Source: Elephas maximus indicus (taxonomy: Eukaryota > Chordata > Mammalia > Proboscidea > Elephantidae). From it: a stretch of DNA of 64,000 nt. The stretch spans positions 51,302,635 to 51,366,634 of the forward strand of contig NC_064827.1 of the NCBI RefSeq assembly GCF_024166365.1. The letters are read 5' to 3'. The position numbers were made by a program, and so were the translations under genes. The notes beneath the pieces are model-generated. The model ran no database searches and was not told the DNA's origin. It saw nothing but the letters and a program-made list of their open reading frames with translations. Every line of letters starts with the position of its first letter. Within the stretch, counting starts at the first letter, position 1. This document shows, piece after piece, positions 1-10,610 of the stretch.

Positions 1-107
1 TTTTTTTTCCTTCCTTTTGATCTCTTTTTCAAGCATGGTATCAGAATCATCTGTATGATGATTTGTTTGAAATAGATACCTGGCCCCTATCCCAGACCTG
101 GAGCCCT

Positions 108-246
108 GGAGCCCTGGAGGTGCAGTGGTTAAGAGTTTGGCTGCTAACCAAAAAGTCAGCAGTTTGCATCCAGCCACTTGTTGGAAACACTATGGGGCAG
201 TTGCTATGAGTTGGAATCGACTTGCTGGCAACGGGTTTGGTTTTTT
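108..246 (+). mobile_element. Afrotherian SINE, short form
   Basis: It has the head 'ccctggaggtgcagtggtta', the tRNA-like B-box region, and the end 'ggcaacgggtttggtttttt'. The middle is deleted. It lies in an RNF20 intron. Confidence 0.85.
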
Positions 247-607
247 GATCCCAGACTTACTGAATCTCAGTTTTTAACACTGAGGCCCCAGAAATTTGCT
301 TGCTTATTACAGTGATTTTTTTTTTTTTTTTATAACTCTGTTGGAGAATTTTATTTAAAGGGAGAAATAATTCATTAATATAATTTAATCTTCTATACTT
401 TTTGAGTATATCCAGAAGTTTCTTGATAGGTCTGTGCAAAAATTTTGTCTTTTAGATGTGTGATATAAAGTGTAAAATAAAATTGTTTTAACGTATTCTG
501 CTTGATTCACAATTTCCTTGCTCTGATGCCCTTTGTTTTCTCATTATGCCATTCCTTCCCCTCTATCATCCTCTACCCTCCTCCCCACCCCCCGCCGCCC
601 ATCATAG

Positions 608-725
608 GAAGGCACAGGAGAGCCAGAAGGAAATGAAACTATTACTAGATATGTACCGCTCTGCCCCAAAGGAACAGAGGGACAAAGTTCAACTGATGGC
701 AGCTGAGAAGAAGTCTAAGGCAGAG
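608..725 (+). CDS. RNF20: RNF20 coding exon (coiled coil)
   Basis: The acceptor is the AG at 606-607 after a C-rich tract and the donor is GT at 726-727. The exon carries the last nucleotide of a split codon plus 39 codons, containing [19 protein letters not shown], a highly conserved RNF20 stretch. It joins in frame to the exon at 1313. Confidence 0.95.
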
Positions 726-3700
726 GTAGTCTAGTCTAGTTTTACCTGTCATTCTGGTTAAAATCTTCACTTGTGGGATTTTCTTTTACTTCTGAAGGTT
801 ATAGTGTCTTTAACTTCGAAGTTAGTATTTAACTCAGCAACATTTTCTACTCCTTCAGAGACCACTAAATTAGAGATTTTCAGATTCTCTGTAAGGAGGT
901 AAGGTATATTAGAATTACTGGGGATAGGAATAGCTTTGTCAAAGCTTTTATTACCCCTTCTTCTCATATAAATCCTTGCTATAGTGATTCTTTTTTTCTG
1001 ATTACTTATGGGAAGAATGTCTCATAATCTTAAAAAATATGGGGCCTAGAGGAAAAAGGGCAAGAGCCACTATCCTAAAGGAAGGTGTATGTGTACTCCT
1101 CAAAAATGTTGCTGGTGGAGGCATGTGTTGTTGGAATGCAGTGATGTTAAAACAGTGTTGTCGTGTGCTGTATGTATATCATTTAGTCCTTTGTTCTGTA
1201 GTTTTGTAAAGGTTCTTTTGGTGTGTGGGCCCTCCACTTGTGCACAGTATTAATTTTTAATATTGTAATATAACTTATTCTTCATTTTTGTGTGATTGCT
1301 TTCCTCCTCTAGTTGGAAGATCTGAGGCAAAGACTCAAGGATCTGGAGGATAAGGAGAAAAAAGAGAACAAGAAAATGGCTGATGAGGATGCTTTGAGGA
1401 AGATCCGGGCGGTAGAGGAGCAGATAGAATACCTGCAGAAGAAGCTGGCCATGGCCAAGCAGGTGGGCACACTTTCTTCATTTGACTGGCTCTTTAAATA
1501 AATGTTACTTGACGAGAGGAAGTCATTGCCAGTGAAATTTGCTCTTTCATTCCAGTCTTTTTTTTTTTTTTTTAATATTTTTTCTCTTATGTATTTTCTT
1601 ATTCATTTGCTTACATTGAAATTCTCACCTATCTGTTATTTTGTTTCATGATTTTTGTGAGGCAGAAAGTTTACCTTTTTTTTCAAATGGATAGCCAGTT
1701 GTTCAAACATTGTTTATTGAGGAATCTGTCCTTTCCCTGCTGATCTGAAAGCAGGGGATAGTGTGAATATAAAATGGGAAAAATATGTATATAAAATTTT
1801 ATACACTTTATGATTATAAGTAGATGAAACCAAGAGAACTATGCCCTAAGTAAAAAATTATAAATAAATAACCAGCATGTTAACTATAGGAGGAAATTTT
1901 CTTCTTATAATAAACATGTGTATCTTAATTTTTAAGTGCCAGTTAATTTTATTAACGTTCAATAATAAAGATACCAAAAATGGTTAGAAAAAGCACATGC
2001 AGTGAAACCGTGAGTCGGGACTCGACAGGACTGCATTGTTTTCCCAGGTCTTGCGAGTTTTCCACCTTTGACAGGGTACAGTCACCACTTACCTGTCACT
2101 CTCTATTTAGTGGAAAATATTTGAGTTTTTCTCCTCTGGCAGGTTTCTGCCTTATACAGCTTCCGTCTTTCACAGGTTTCATGATACATGCTCGCTGTTA
2201 GGAATACCTTTACTGTTCCTAAGAAATACCATAATGATAATGAGATGAAGAAGTTTTCTGCTGACTTGATCATTAAGTACCTTGAAAAGAGGAACTTCAC
2301 TAGGTTCTGTCCATATTCTTTTTTAAAAAATGATATTTTGGCTCTTCTTAAATTTGTTGATTGCCCCTTTGTTTAAAAAAAAAGTCAGGAAATGTACTAC
2401 CACAGTTTCTAGAACAAGTGGAAGGAAAGAAAGACATACTGTGTTATTGTATAGCACAAACTCACTATCTTAAAAATGTTAGTTCTCCCTAAGTTAATGT
2501 GCAAATTTAATGCAAACCCAATAAAAATACTGATTTCCTTTTGTTTTTGTTTATTTTGGTACTAGACAAACTGAATTTAAATTACATATGGAAAAGTAAG
2601 CAAAAACAGCTAGGAAAACTGGAAGAGAAGACCAGTAGTAGTGGGGAGGGAGGGGATTCCAAAAGTTTCAGTAAATACAATAGCATGGAACTAGTAGACT
2701 ATTGGAAGCCCTGGTGGCGTAGTGGTTAAATGCTACAGCTGCTAACCAAAAAGCTGGCAGTTCGAATCCACTAGGCACTCCCTGAAAACTCTATGAGGCA
2801 GTTCTGCTCTGTTCTACAGGGTTACTATGAGTCAGAATTGACTCGAAGGCAATGGGTTTTTTGGAGTAGACTATTAGAACTGAATAGAAAGTCTAGAAAT
2901 AGACCAGGGTACATATAAGTACTGTAATATATGATTTAATTTTAAATTAGTGGGGAAAAAGATTATTACATGTGATGGGGCAAAAATATTATTGGAAAAA
3001 TATTGGATGCATACTTGAACACTTAATACTTAGGATAATTTCCAAATAGATCATAGATACAGTATTAAAAAAGCGAATCCATAAAAGAGCTAGAAGAAAC
3101 ATAGGTAAATCCCTTTATAAATTTGGAGTGGAGAAGACCTTTCTAACAATTAGTAAAAGGCTAGAAAACATGAAAGAAAAGATTGATAATTTTGTCTTAC
3201 GGAAAACAAAACAAAACAACTTCTGCATGGCAAAAATCGTTACCAAAGCCAAAAGAAAATATAAACAGGAAAAATATTTTTAACTCATGTCATAAAAGGA
3301 CTTAACTTTCTAATATATGAAAAAGCTACAAACATTGATAGTGTGGAAAACCCCACAACCCAATAGAAATACAGGCAAGGGAGATGAATAGTTCACAGAA
3401 AAGAATACAAATGACTCTTAAACATGAAAAGATGCTCCGACAAATGTAAATTAAGGCTATTGTTAGCTAACCATTCTTTACCTATCAGTTTGTTATGAAA
3501 CTGGATTTTTGCAATACTACTGGAAAGGTTGTAGATTGAATTCAGTATTATAATTGTGGAAAACTGTGAGAAGAAGTGAGGTTTTATGATACAAGTTCTC
3601 TTAACGAGCATCACTCTATCAGTTTGTAGATTAAACTTTGTGTAATTTTTGCCTGCTTTAATTGATTCTGAGTATGGATCAGCTACTGAGTATCAGACCC

Positions 3701-6700
3701 ATAATCAGTGTCAGTAGCTTCAGATAACAGGGCTTTTTCTGTATTGCTAGGGCTAACTTAGTGACAAAACCAAACTTCTTAAAACTAAGTTTCTCCCTGT
3801 TACTAACCCAAGCCAAACCCACTGTCGTTGATTTCGCCCAAAGCGCCCCTACAGGATACCCTTTGGATTTCCAAGGCTGCAAGTCTTTATGGAAGCAGAC
3901 TGCCACAGCAGAGCAGAGCAGTTGGTGGGTTTGAACTGCCAGCCTTTTGGTTAGCAGCCGAGTGCTTAACCACTGTGCCACCAGGGCTCCTGTTATCTCA
4001 ATGAACAGTGGAAAGTTTAGTTTCCTGTGCTCATTTCTTTGGACTTAGAAATGAGTTAGTCTTTTTTTAGGCATGCCTGACCAGTCCAGTGCTATTGAAA
4101 TAAAGGTTTTTCTTCCTTATGTTAGGAGGAAGAAGCTCTCCTGTCTGAGATGGATGTCACAGGGCAGGCCTTTGAAGACATGCAGGAACAAAATATCCGT
4201 TTGATGCAGCAGTTGCGAGAGAAGGATGACGCAAATTTCAAGCTCATGTCAGAACGTATCAAGTCCAATCAGATTCACAAATTGCTTAAAGAGGAGAAGG
4301 AGGAGCTAGCAGATCAGGTTTTGACTCTGAAGACTCAGGTAATTAGGATGAATAGAACATTGCATTCTGTTCAGTCAGAGTACTTTCTGCAGGAAGATAC
4401 ATGTATAAAAGAATGATGACTGTGGCATTACTTGTAATAGGAGGAAAAACATGGAAAATAAAACAATCATCGTTAAATAAATCATGCATCCCTACAAAGG
4501 ACTGCAGTGTAGCTGTTAAAACTATATATCTGTTAATATGGAAAAAATGTCTAAAACATCATTAAGTGATTTATTTTATGACTCCTTTTGTGTTTAAAAA
4601 AAAAAAGATAAGGTGTGTGTGTATTTGTGTGCACAGACTATGTATTTAGAAAATTTCTGGAAGGCTCTGTGAGAAACTATAAGAGTGATTACCTAGCAAC
4701 CACAGGATGTTGGGATGGGAGTTTGTGGGTTGGTGTATGATTTTACTTTTTTACTCTTTAATATTGTTTGATTCTACTTTGTACATATATTTCAAGAAAA
4801 AGTACTTTTTTTAAAGACCTCTAGCCATTCTGAAAGAGATGCACCTAGACTTTTATTGGAGCTATAACTTGCAGGCCATTTGTTCTACTGTGAACTGCCA
4901 GGCTTTGAAGGTTCACATAGTGCGAGAAGAGAAACATCTGTATGTAATTTCCTCGATTCTTGGCAATCTTTACGGTGGTTTCCCAGACTCTTATTTGAAT
5001 CTTCAGCAGTGTTTTATATTGAAAGTGAAGCTTCTAATTATTGTAGCTTGCATGTATTTTGAAGAGTTCGTGGGTAAAATCAGTAATAGTTTGAGATTTC
5101 TAACATACTCTATTTTGTGGGCCTATGAATTAACAGAGCGTAGTCAGTTTTATTTTTTTCTTATTTCCTGTTTATGTTAGAGTCTGATTTTTCCTTCCAA
5201 GGTCGATGCGCAATTACAGGTAGTAAGAAAACTGGAAGAGAAGGAGCATCTGCTGCAGAGCAACATTGGCACGGGGGAGAAGGAGCTGGGTCTTAGGACC
5301 CAAGCCTTGGAGATGAATAAGCGTAAGGTACGATTGATTGCTGTGTGATCTGAAGAGGTGGTTTCTTTCAGTATAACACTTATTACCTTTTGTTCTTGGT
5401 CTTGGATTAACATTTTGCCCCATTGGAAATACAGATGATGAGATGATGTTGTTGGTACATCCCCCACAGGCAATGGAAGCAGCCCAGCTTGCAGATGACC
5501 TCAAAGCACAACTGGAGTTGGCTCAGAAGAAGCTACATGATTTTCAGGATGAGATCGTGGAGAATAGTGTCACCAAAGAAAAGGACATGTTCAATTTCAA
5601 ACGCGCCCAGGCAAGAGCAATTGTCTTTCCTTTCATTTTACCTTTTAGGTGTTTGCTGAGCTTTGAAGTGATCTATAATATGAAAGAGTCCGTGTAATAT
5701 ATGTCATCTGTTAGACTGTAAGTTTCTTGAGGGAAAAGATAGAGTATGTTTTCTTCACTGCTGTATCCCCCAAACCCGTCATGGTGCCTAGCACCTTGTA
5801 GGCATGAAATTTTATTAAATGAATGAGTTGGTGAATTATTAAAGAAGTAGCAGCATAATAAGTTTGGAGGATTTTAGTGTTCTCCTATAATTTATTTTTC
5901 GAATGTCACCTATTTCCCATGTTGCCTTTTAATCCTTATCCATAAGTCTATAAATTATTTTAACCCAGTGTACCTTTAGCTTAAAATAAAATGGCCTATG
6001 AGATTTTTACCTTTTTTTTTTTTTTTTAAATTCTACCCGTCTGAACTCTTAAGACTGTATTTTCATAGGACTGAACTGGCAGTAGTTAGATACAGCTCTA
6101 GTTCTGGGATATGATCACGGTTGCCTGTTCTCAAACAAAGTGTCTTGCCATTTGCAGTTCTCCACATTTCTTAAGGATAGTTGGACACGAAAGGACAGAA
6201 AGTTCAAGTTGCAGCAGTTATTTTTCTCAAAAATGGCAGGTGTGAGGAAGTATGTCTAATGGGTATGCTTTTCTACCACAGGAGGACATCTCTAGACTTC
6301 GAAGGAAGCTGGAGACCACAAAGAAACCAGACAATGTGCCCAAATGTGACGAAATTCTGATGGAGGAGATTAAGGATTACAAGGTTAGAAAAACCGCCTT
6401 AGTGATTTCCTTGTGTTGTTTGTCAAGGCCTGAAATGGCCTACTAAGAAACTGGGAGAATAAATACTGGACTTTTTTTTTACCTGTAGGTAATCGGAGAA
6501 TGGTTTGTTTTGGGGGGAAAGAAAGTGGTACTCTTGTCTTAGGTCTTTGTCGGGGTTTTCTTCTAGTTATTGTTGTTTGTTTACGTACATGTGAGAGTCA
6601 TTGGATCATAAACTTAAGGTTGCTCAGACTCTGACCATTTATCTTTTTTAGGCACGCCTGACCTGTCCGTGTTGCAACATGCGTAAAAAGGATGCTGTAC

Positions 6701-6828
6701 TTACTAAGTGTTTTCATGTTTTCTGCTTTGAGTGTGTGAAAACTCGCTATGACACCCGACAGCGTAAATGTCCCAAGTGTAATGCTGCTTTTGGTGCCAA
6801 TGATTTCCATCGCATCTACATTGGTTGA
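608..6828 (+). CDS. RNF20: RNF20 (BRE1A) E3 ubiquitin ligase, 3' half of gene, seven coding exons
   Basis: RNF20 is the nuclear E3 ligase that, with RNF40, adds ubiquitin to histone H2B (K120) during transcription. Spliced exons visible here are 608-725, 1313-1462, 4126-4338, 5202-5327, 5470-5610, 6282-6383 and 6652-6828; they join in one open frame of about 341 residues, the C-terminal third of a protein of about 975 residues. Residues 1-280 of this part are long charged coiled coil (many E/K/L heptads), followed by a C3HC4 RING beginning [20 protein letters not shown] and a tail ending FHRIYIG. The motif [13 protein letters not shown] fits RNF20 rather than its paralogue RNF40. Every junction preserves frame; all introns are GT-AG except the one after 5610, which has a GC donor. 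Upstream exons lie outside the window. The 3' end faces that of GRIN3A (convergent). Confidence 0.97.
1313..1462 (+). CDS. RNF20: RNF20 coding exon (coiled coil)
   Basis: The acceptor follows the tract ttcctcctctag and the donor is CAG|GTGGGC. It has exactly 50 codons, phase 0 at both ends, and begins [20 protein letters not shown]. It is strongly charged and predicted to be coiled coil. Confidence 0.96.
1463..2465 (+). other. RNF20 intron, first part; no gene seen
   Basis: This is AT-rich intronic sequence with a T-run at 1557-1574 and no repeat I can name. Short ORFs here have no recognisable content. Confidence 0.6.
2466..3640 (+). mobile_element. Old L1 3'-end fragment (L1M-like), interrupted by a SINE
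   Basis: A-rich sequence has phrases typical of ancient L1 ORF2 3' ends and tails on the + strand, such as 'acatatggaaaagtaagcaa', 'tagaaatagaccagggtac' and 'aaaagagctagaagaaac'. No intact reading frame remains. It is split by the SINE at 2704-2863. The exact boundaries and subfamily are uncertain. Confidence 0.6.
2704..2863 (+). mobile_element. Afrotherian SINE, short form, with target duplication
   Basis: It runs from 'gaagccctggtggcgtagtg' to 'aaggcaatgggttttttgg'. It is flanked by the direct repeat AGTAGACTATT (left 2692-2702, right 2866-2876), showing insertion into the older L1 fragment. Confidence 0.9.
3809..3990 (-). mobile_element. Afrotherian SINE, long form
   Basis: The reverse-oriented copy runs from 'aaacccactgtcgttgattt' to 'gccaccagggctcc' and is quite diverged. 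It lies just upstream of the RNF20 exon at 4126. Confidence 0.88.
4126..4338 (+). CDS. RNF20: RNF20 coding exon (coiled coil)
   Basis: The acceptor is ttatgttag| and the donor CAG|GTAATT. It has 71 codons, phase 0 at both ends. It starts [20 protein letters not shown] and ends [10 protein letters not shown]. Reading on past the donor would reach a stop near 4414, but that tail is intron. Confidence 0.96.
5202..5327 (+). CDS. RNF20: RNF20 coding exon (coiled coil)
   Basis: The acceptor is ttccttccaag| and the donor AAG|GTACGA. It has 42 codons in phase 0, beginning [20 protein letters not shown] and ending LEMNKRK. An intron of only 142 nt separates it from the next exon. Confidence 0.96.
5470..5610 (+). 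CDS. RNF20: RNF20 coding exon followed by a GC donor
   Basis: The acceptor is tcccccacag| . It has 47 codons in phase 0, [20 protein letters not shown] through FNFKRAQ. The frame requires the junction at CAG|GCAAGA after 5610, which is a GC rather than GT donor. The surrounding bases otherwise fit the strong consensus expected of GC-AG introns. Confidence 0.95.
5705..5835 (+). repeat. L2 LINE 3'-end relic
   Basis: It contains 'agactgtaagtttcttgagg', then 'ctgtatcccccaaa', 'tggtgcctagcaccttgtag' and 'ttaaatgaatgag', the ordered landmarks of an L2 3' end. Confidence 0.7.
6282..6383 (+). CDS. RNF20: RNF20 coding exon (linker before RING)
   Basis: The acceptor is ttctaccacag| and the donor AAG|GTTAGA. 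It has 34 codons in phase 0, [20 protein letters not shown] to [11 protein letters not shown], the segment between the coiled coil and the RING finger. Confidence 0.96.
6652..6828 (+). CDS. RNF20: RNF20 terminal coding exon (RING finger)
   Basis: The acceptor is atctttttt-ag| . It has 58 codons plus TGA. Zinc ligands of a C3HC4 RING are visible: C-x2-C in CPCC, C and H in KCFH, C-x2-C in CFEC, and C-x2-C in CPKC. The RING recruits the E2 (RAD6) in the known RNF20/40 complex. The protein ends NDFHRIYIG. Confidence 0.97.
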   Translation, partial: ARLTCPCCNMRKKDAVLTKCFHVFCFECVKTRYDTRQRKCPKCNAAFGANDFHRIYIG

Positions 6829-7735
6829 TCCAAGTCAAGAGAAGAAGAGAGGCTGGCTGGACAGGCACTTATTCATTAACTACCAAACCTCTACCTCTTT
6901 TCTCCTTGACTGTCACCTACAGGGCAGTTTGTCAACCATCTTTACTCCACAGACTTTACCTGCAGAGTCTCCTCTCTAATAGCTAGATGACTGTAGAGGA
7001 GAGGACTGGTAAATGCAAGTCTTGGCTTTAGGATGAATTAGAAACAAACAACTCTTATTTGTCTTCCCTACCAGCTTTGTTTATTTCCTGCCTTTACACT
7101 CTTGGACATTTTCTTCTTTGGGCCCACTGTATAATCCTGGATTGTTCATTCCTCCTGAAGAAGTCAGGTTTGTGTTTTTGACTTGGAAAAGGGGGCAAAG
7201 AAGAGTGGGAACACATGGCTGTTTTGGGGAGTGATGCTTTAGAAATAAGCTATCTGTGGGTACAACCTTTTCTTGATTTGGGTAGTAAACTTTTTGTAAA
7301 CTTGGATTATAAAATGGTGTAATTGTGCTACTCTTTCCTGGATGGTTTGAGGCCTTAATGAAATTACGTCCAGGATGATTTCCCTTTTGCTAGCAGAGTA
7401 ACTTGTTAAGATCAGCTGGCTTTCTTGTTAAAGTTTAAGTTCTGAATGTTCTACTAATTAAAGTCTTTAAGTTTCTTGAGGCCAGAATAGTCTCAAATAA
7501 TATAGCTCTTTTTATCTTCTAATGAAATCAAGATTGGAAAGGATGGGGAACAGGGCTGAGATGGTGAAGACATTTTCTGGGCACTCTGGAACTCCGTACA
7601 GAGAGACTTTGGTGAGCCACAAATTGGACTCATTCTCCTCCCGACAGAGATTGTTCCAGAAGATCCTCTGTAATGTTTCTGTAGGACTTTATATTTTACA
7701 AGCTTCAATTAAAGCAGGATTCAGTTTGCTTTTGT
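6829..7735 (+). other. RNF20: RNF20 3'UTR
   Basis: This is sequence after the TGA without repeats that I recognise. The best candidate 3' end is the ATTAAA at 7708-7713, about 880 nt after the stop and followed within 30 nt by a GT/T-rich tract. An earlier ATTAAA near 7457 could be an alternative. The extent is inferred. Confidence 0.65.
7708..7713 (+). terminator. Candidate RNF20 polyadenylation signal ATTAAA
   Basis: ATTAAA is followed by a downstream GU-rich element (tttgcttttgtgtttgtg) at about 7726-7743, the expected spacing for cleavage near 7730. Confidence 0.55.
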
Positions 7736-10610
7736 GTTTGTGATTCTTTTTTTTAATGCCTTTGAAACTTTTATCTTTGTAATTTTTAGTTGATTTTACA
7801 TCCGCTGTCCTGGACTTGAATTCTCTCGAACCCAAGTAATCAATTTAGTTTAAAAGGCTGGCTGTGTTTAAAGTATTTAGTTCTTTGATTAATCGAAGCA
7901 CTGTTTTCCCAGTTGTTTTATTGAGTCTGTTCTGAGGAGAGATTATGCCTAAAAGATAACAGTGTATTTGACTACTCAGTTCTCTTCTGTAGTTCATTAA
8001 GGGGGTAAGAGATTGCGATTTATTTTCCAGGAAGTATAATGCTGCCTGGCACTTCAGGTTGAGAGTTCATGAATTAAAAATTTTAATAGTAAACTAATCC
8101 AGAGGTTTTATATATCCCTGGTAAGGTGCTATGCAATGTGTGTTTATTCTTGATTGCACCTGTCCTAGAAGATAGGTAAGGGCAAATTCCATGTCCTTTG
8201 TGGCCACCACCTGTTATCAGCATTGTCACCTATTGCTATGCATTCTACAAAGTCATGTGGTATGGGTTAAGAAATTGGTCTAATTGGGGAATGTTACGAG
8301 GCAAAAGTCCTCAAGAGAGTTCACGGGTGCCTTGGTCCCTTTCTCCAACCTCCCCTCCCCTGCTCCCACAGAGCCATGGCGGTGCCAGGTGCTGCTGCAA
8401 GACACATAGTGGGTTTGCATTCTGTTGATAGGACAGTCTAACAAGTTCCTGTCTCCTTATGGGACAAACATGAGTGTAACTTTGTTGGTTGAGGAAAAGG
8501 AGACAGTTGACTTGGGCAGCGGCTGGTTTTTGGATAGTAGCTGTTTATGACTATTGTCTGGGGAAGTCAGCTGCCCAGCACCAGGGGCCTGTGGAATGTT
8601 GTGGAAGAAGCCACTAGTCCCGTGGGAAGCTCCTCCAGTTGGGAAGAGCAGGGAACCCCTAGCTTGAGATCCAGGCAATCCAAGGTGAGCTCCCAAAATT
8701 GTTTTTGGATAATGACCAAAGATAGTTGTGATTTTTGGGCAGTTCGGCTTCTCTCGCTACAAAAGAAGTTAATGAATGGGCTTCAGTAATATCTCCCAAA
8801 TTGCATACCAGATTTCATTTGTGTGGTATGTACATTGTCCACAGTTTCTTTTAGATCCCTCAAGGAATTTTGGAATTTCATAAATCTCAGAAAAGTTAAT
8901 AACCATTGCTCTAGATCTTAGAAATGTAAGGCACTTTAAAAGATTATTTTTTAAAAAAGTAATGCTATTAATGCCAATTTCAAAAGTTATTAGTAATGGA
9001 GGTCTCCCTCTCTTTTTCTTTTTTTAAATACTTTTGTTGTTACCTTGGAAATGTTTTGGGGTTTGTGACGAAAATCAGGGTTGATGTGCTCTAAGGCATG
9101 TGCTTTAGCTGTATGGCTTGGCTCTTAACTACCATAGGGATCTTTTTCAAAAGTATTGAGCTGTTTCTGCTGACTGTTGCATTCTTACATGAATTTCCAT
9201 AGGCACTGCTTGTTTTATCTTATTCTCTGCCCAAATCCATAGGCATCCTTGTTCAAGGTAGGAGCTCTGTGCACACAGTACCATGTGTGTGCCACTTGAA
9301 CCATGAGTGTAATTTGATATTGTGGTGATTTGTGGGAAGATTCTGGACAGTAAAGAAATGATCACCTGTGTTCTTTTAGATCTACTGGGATGTGATACCC
9401 AGTTCTCACAGGAAGTTATATGCTGCTCTCATCTCTTTCTATTACCATTTTCCGGTGTGGAATGCCTTTTAATTTTTGTCCCTTACGATTTTTCCTGAAG
9501 ATTGTCAACTGTTTGATAAACCCAGGTACCAATGGGTCTGTAGAAAAGTTTTGACTGTTTCTTGACACAAAAGTCTACTTAACTGACCTAGACAGCTACA
9601 CTGATAGTAAGTAGGAAGTTGGTGGGTTGTGTGTATTTTGAATTAGGTTTACACAGTGGGAAATCCCTGGCATGGGAATACTTAAAACTTTCCTGGATCT
9701 GTAACTATCACATCACAGTGGAAAATTGAGCTTTACCTTCTGGGGATTTCTACCCAAGTTTGGTCTCTTCCTAATGTTAGATATTTAGGTTTTATTTATA
9801 ATGTACTTCACAATTACTAAAATTAGGACAGGGAAAGGATGCTGTTTTATCAATCTAATCCCCAATATTTAGCATAGGGCCTGGCACATTACATTCAGTA
9901 AAGGTGTGCATGATTAATTAAGTTAAGGCACCTCCATGCTTCTGCTAGATCTTCAGAAGTCTGTTTTATTGGACCAATGTGTGGATTCAAACCTTATCAT
10001 TTCCTTTATTTTTTTTTCCTAAGTGGAAACAGCCTTTCCTCATATATTAGAATAACTCTTCAAATATGGATTGTTCTAAAATGTATGACTATTTTTAGAT
10101 TTCTTTGTGTTGATAACAAAGGGATTATCATGAATTCTGACACACTGCCATTAGAGGAAACCCATGGCAGCTGGAGTTTCTCATATTGTAGGTTTAGCTT
10201 TTTTTTTTTTTCCTGAGGGACGTTGTACACAAAATTGGAACCATTGTATATTCACATTAATATAATATGCTCTGAGGATTACAAGTTTCTGAAATTTATA
10301 TAGTGGAATGACTTGAAAGGTAGGATGTGAGAACTGAAGGGGACCTTGAACCATATCCTTATTTTAGAGATGAAGACAGCCCAAGGTTACTCAGTTTAGC
10401 CATCGAATCAAAACCGTAACTCAGACATTTATGTTCTTTTTTTTAACCTAAATGGAGACCTATAACTATAGAGTGGTTATCATCAGGAAGATCATAAATG
10501 GAATTATTATCTGAGTTATTTTGAAGTTTTTCTGAAGATTTACATAAACCTAGCATGTTTATCCTTGATACCGCTAGTATAAATAGAAACCCTGTCCAAG
10601 CCCTAGATAG
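7736..10610. other. Intergenic sequence between RNF20 and the RTE copy
   Basis: I see no coding exon. A short L2/MIR-like piece lies near 9830-9930 ('agcatagggcctggcacat'). Several short ORFs on both strands look like chance frames: none shows a domain, splice context or a codon pattern I recognise. Confidence 0.55.

Noticed and set aside
108..200. tRNA gene suggested by A-box and B-box sequences in the SINEs
   Set aside because: The boxes belong to SINE heads. There is no cloverleaf fold with an acceptor stem, and about 27 dispersed copies are present.
4150..4416. Start codon at 4150 as a separate small gene
   Set aside because: The Met is internal to the RNF20 exon 4126-4338 and the ORF tail is intron.
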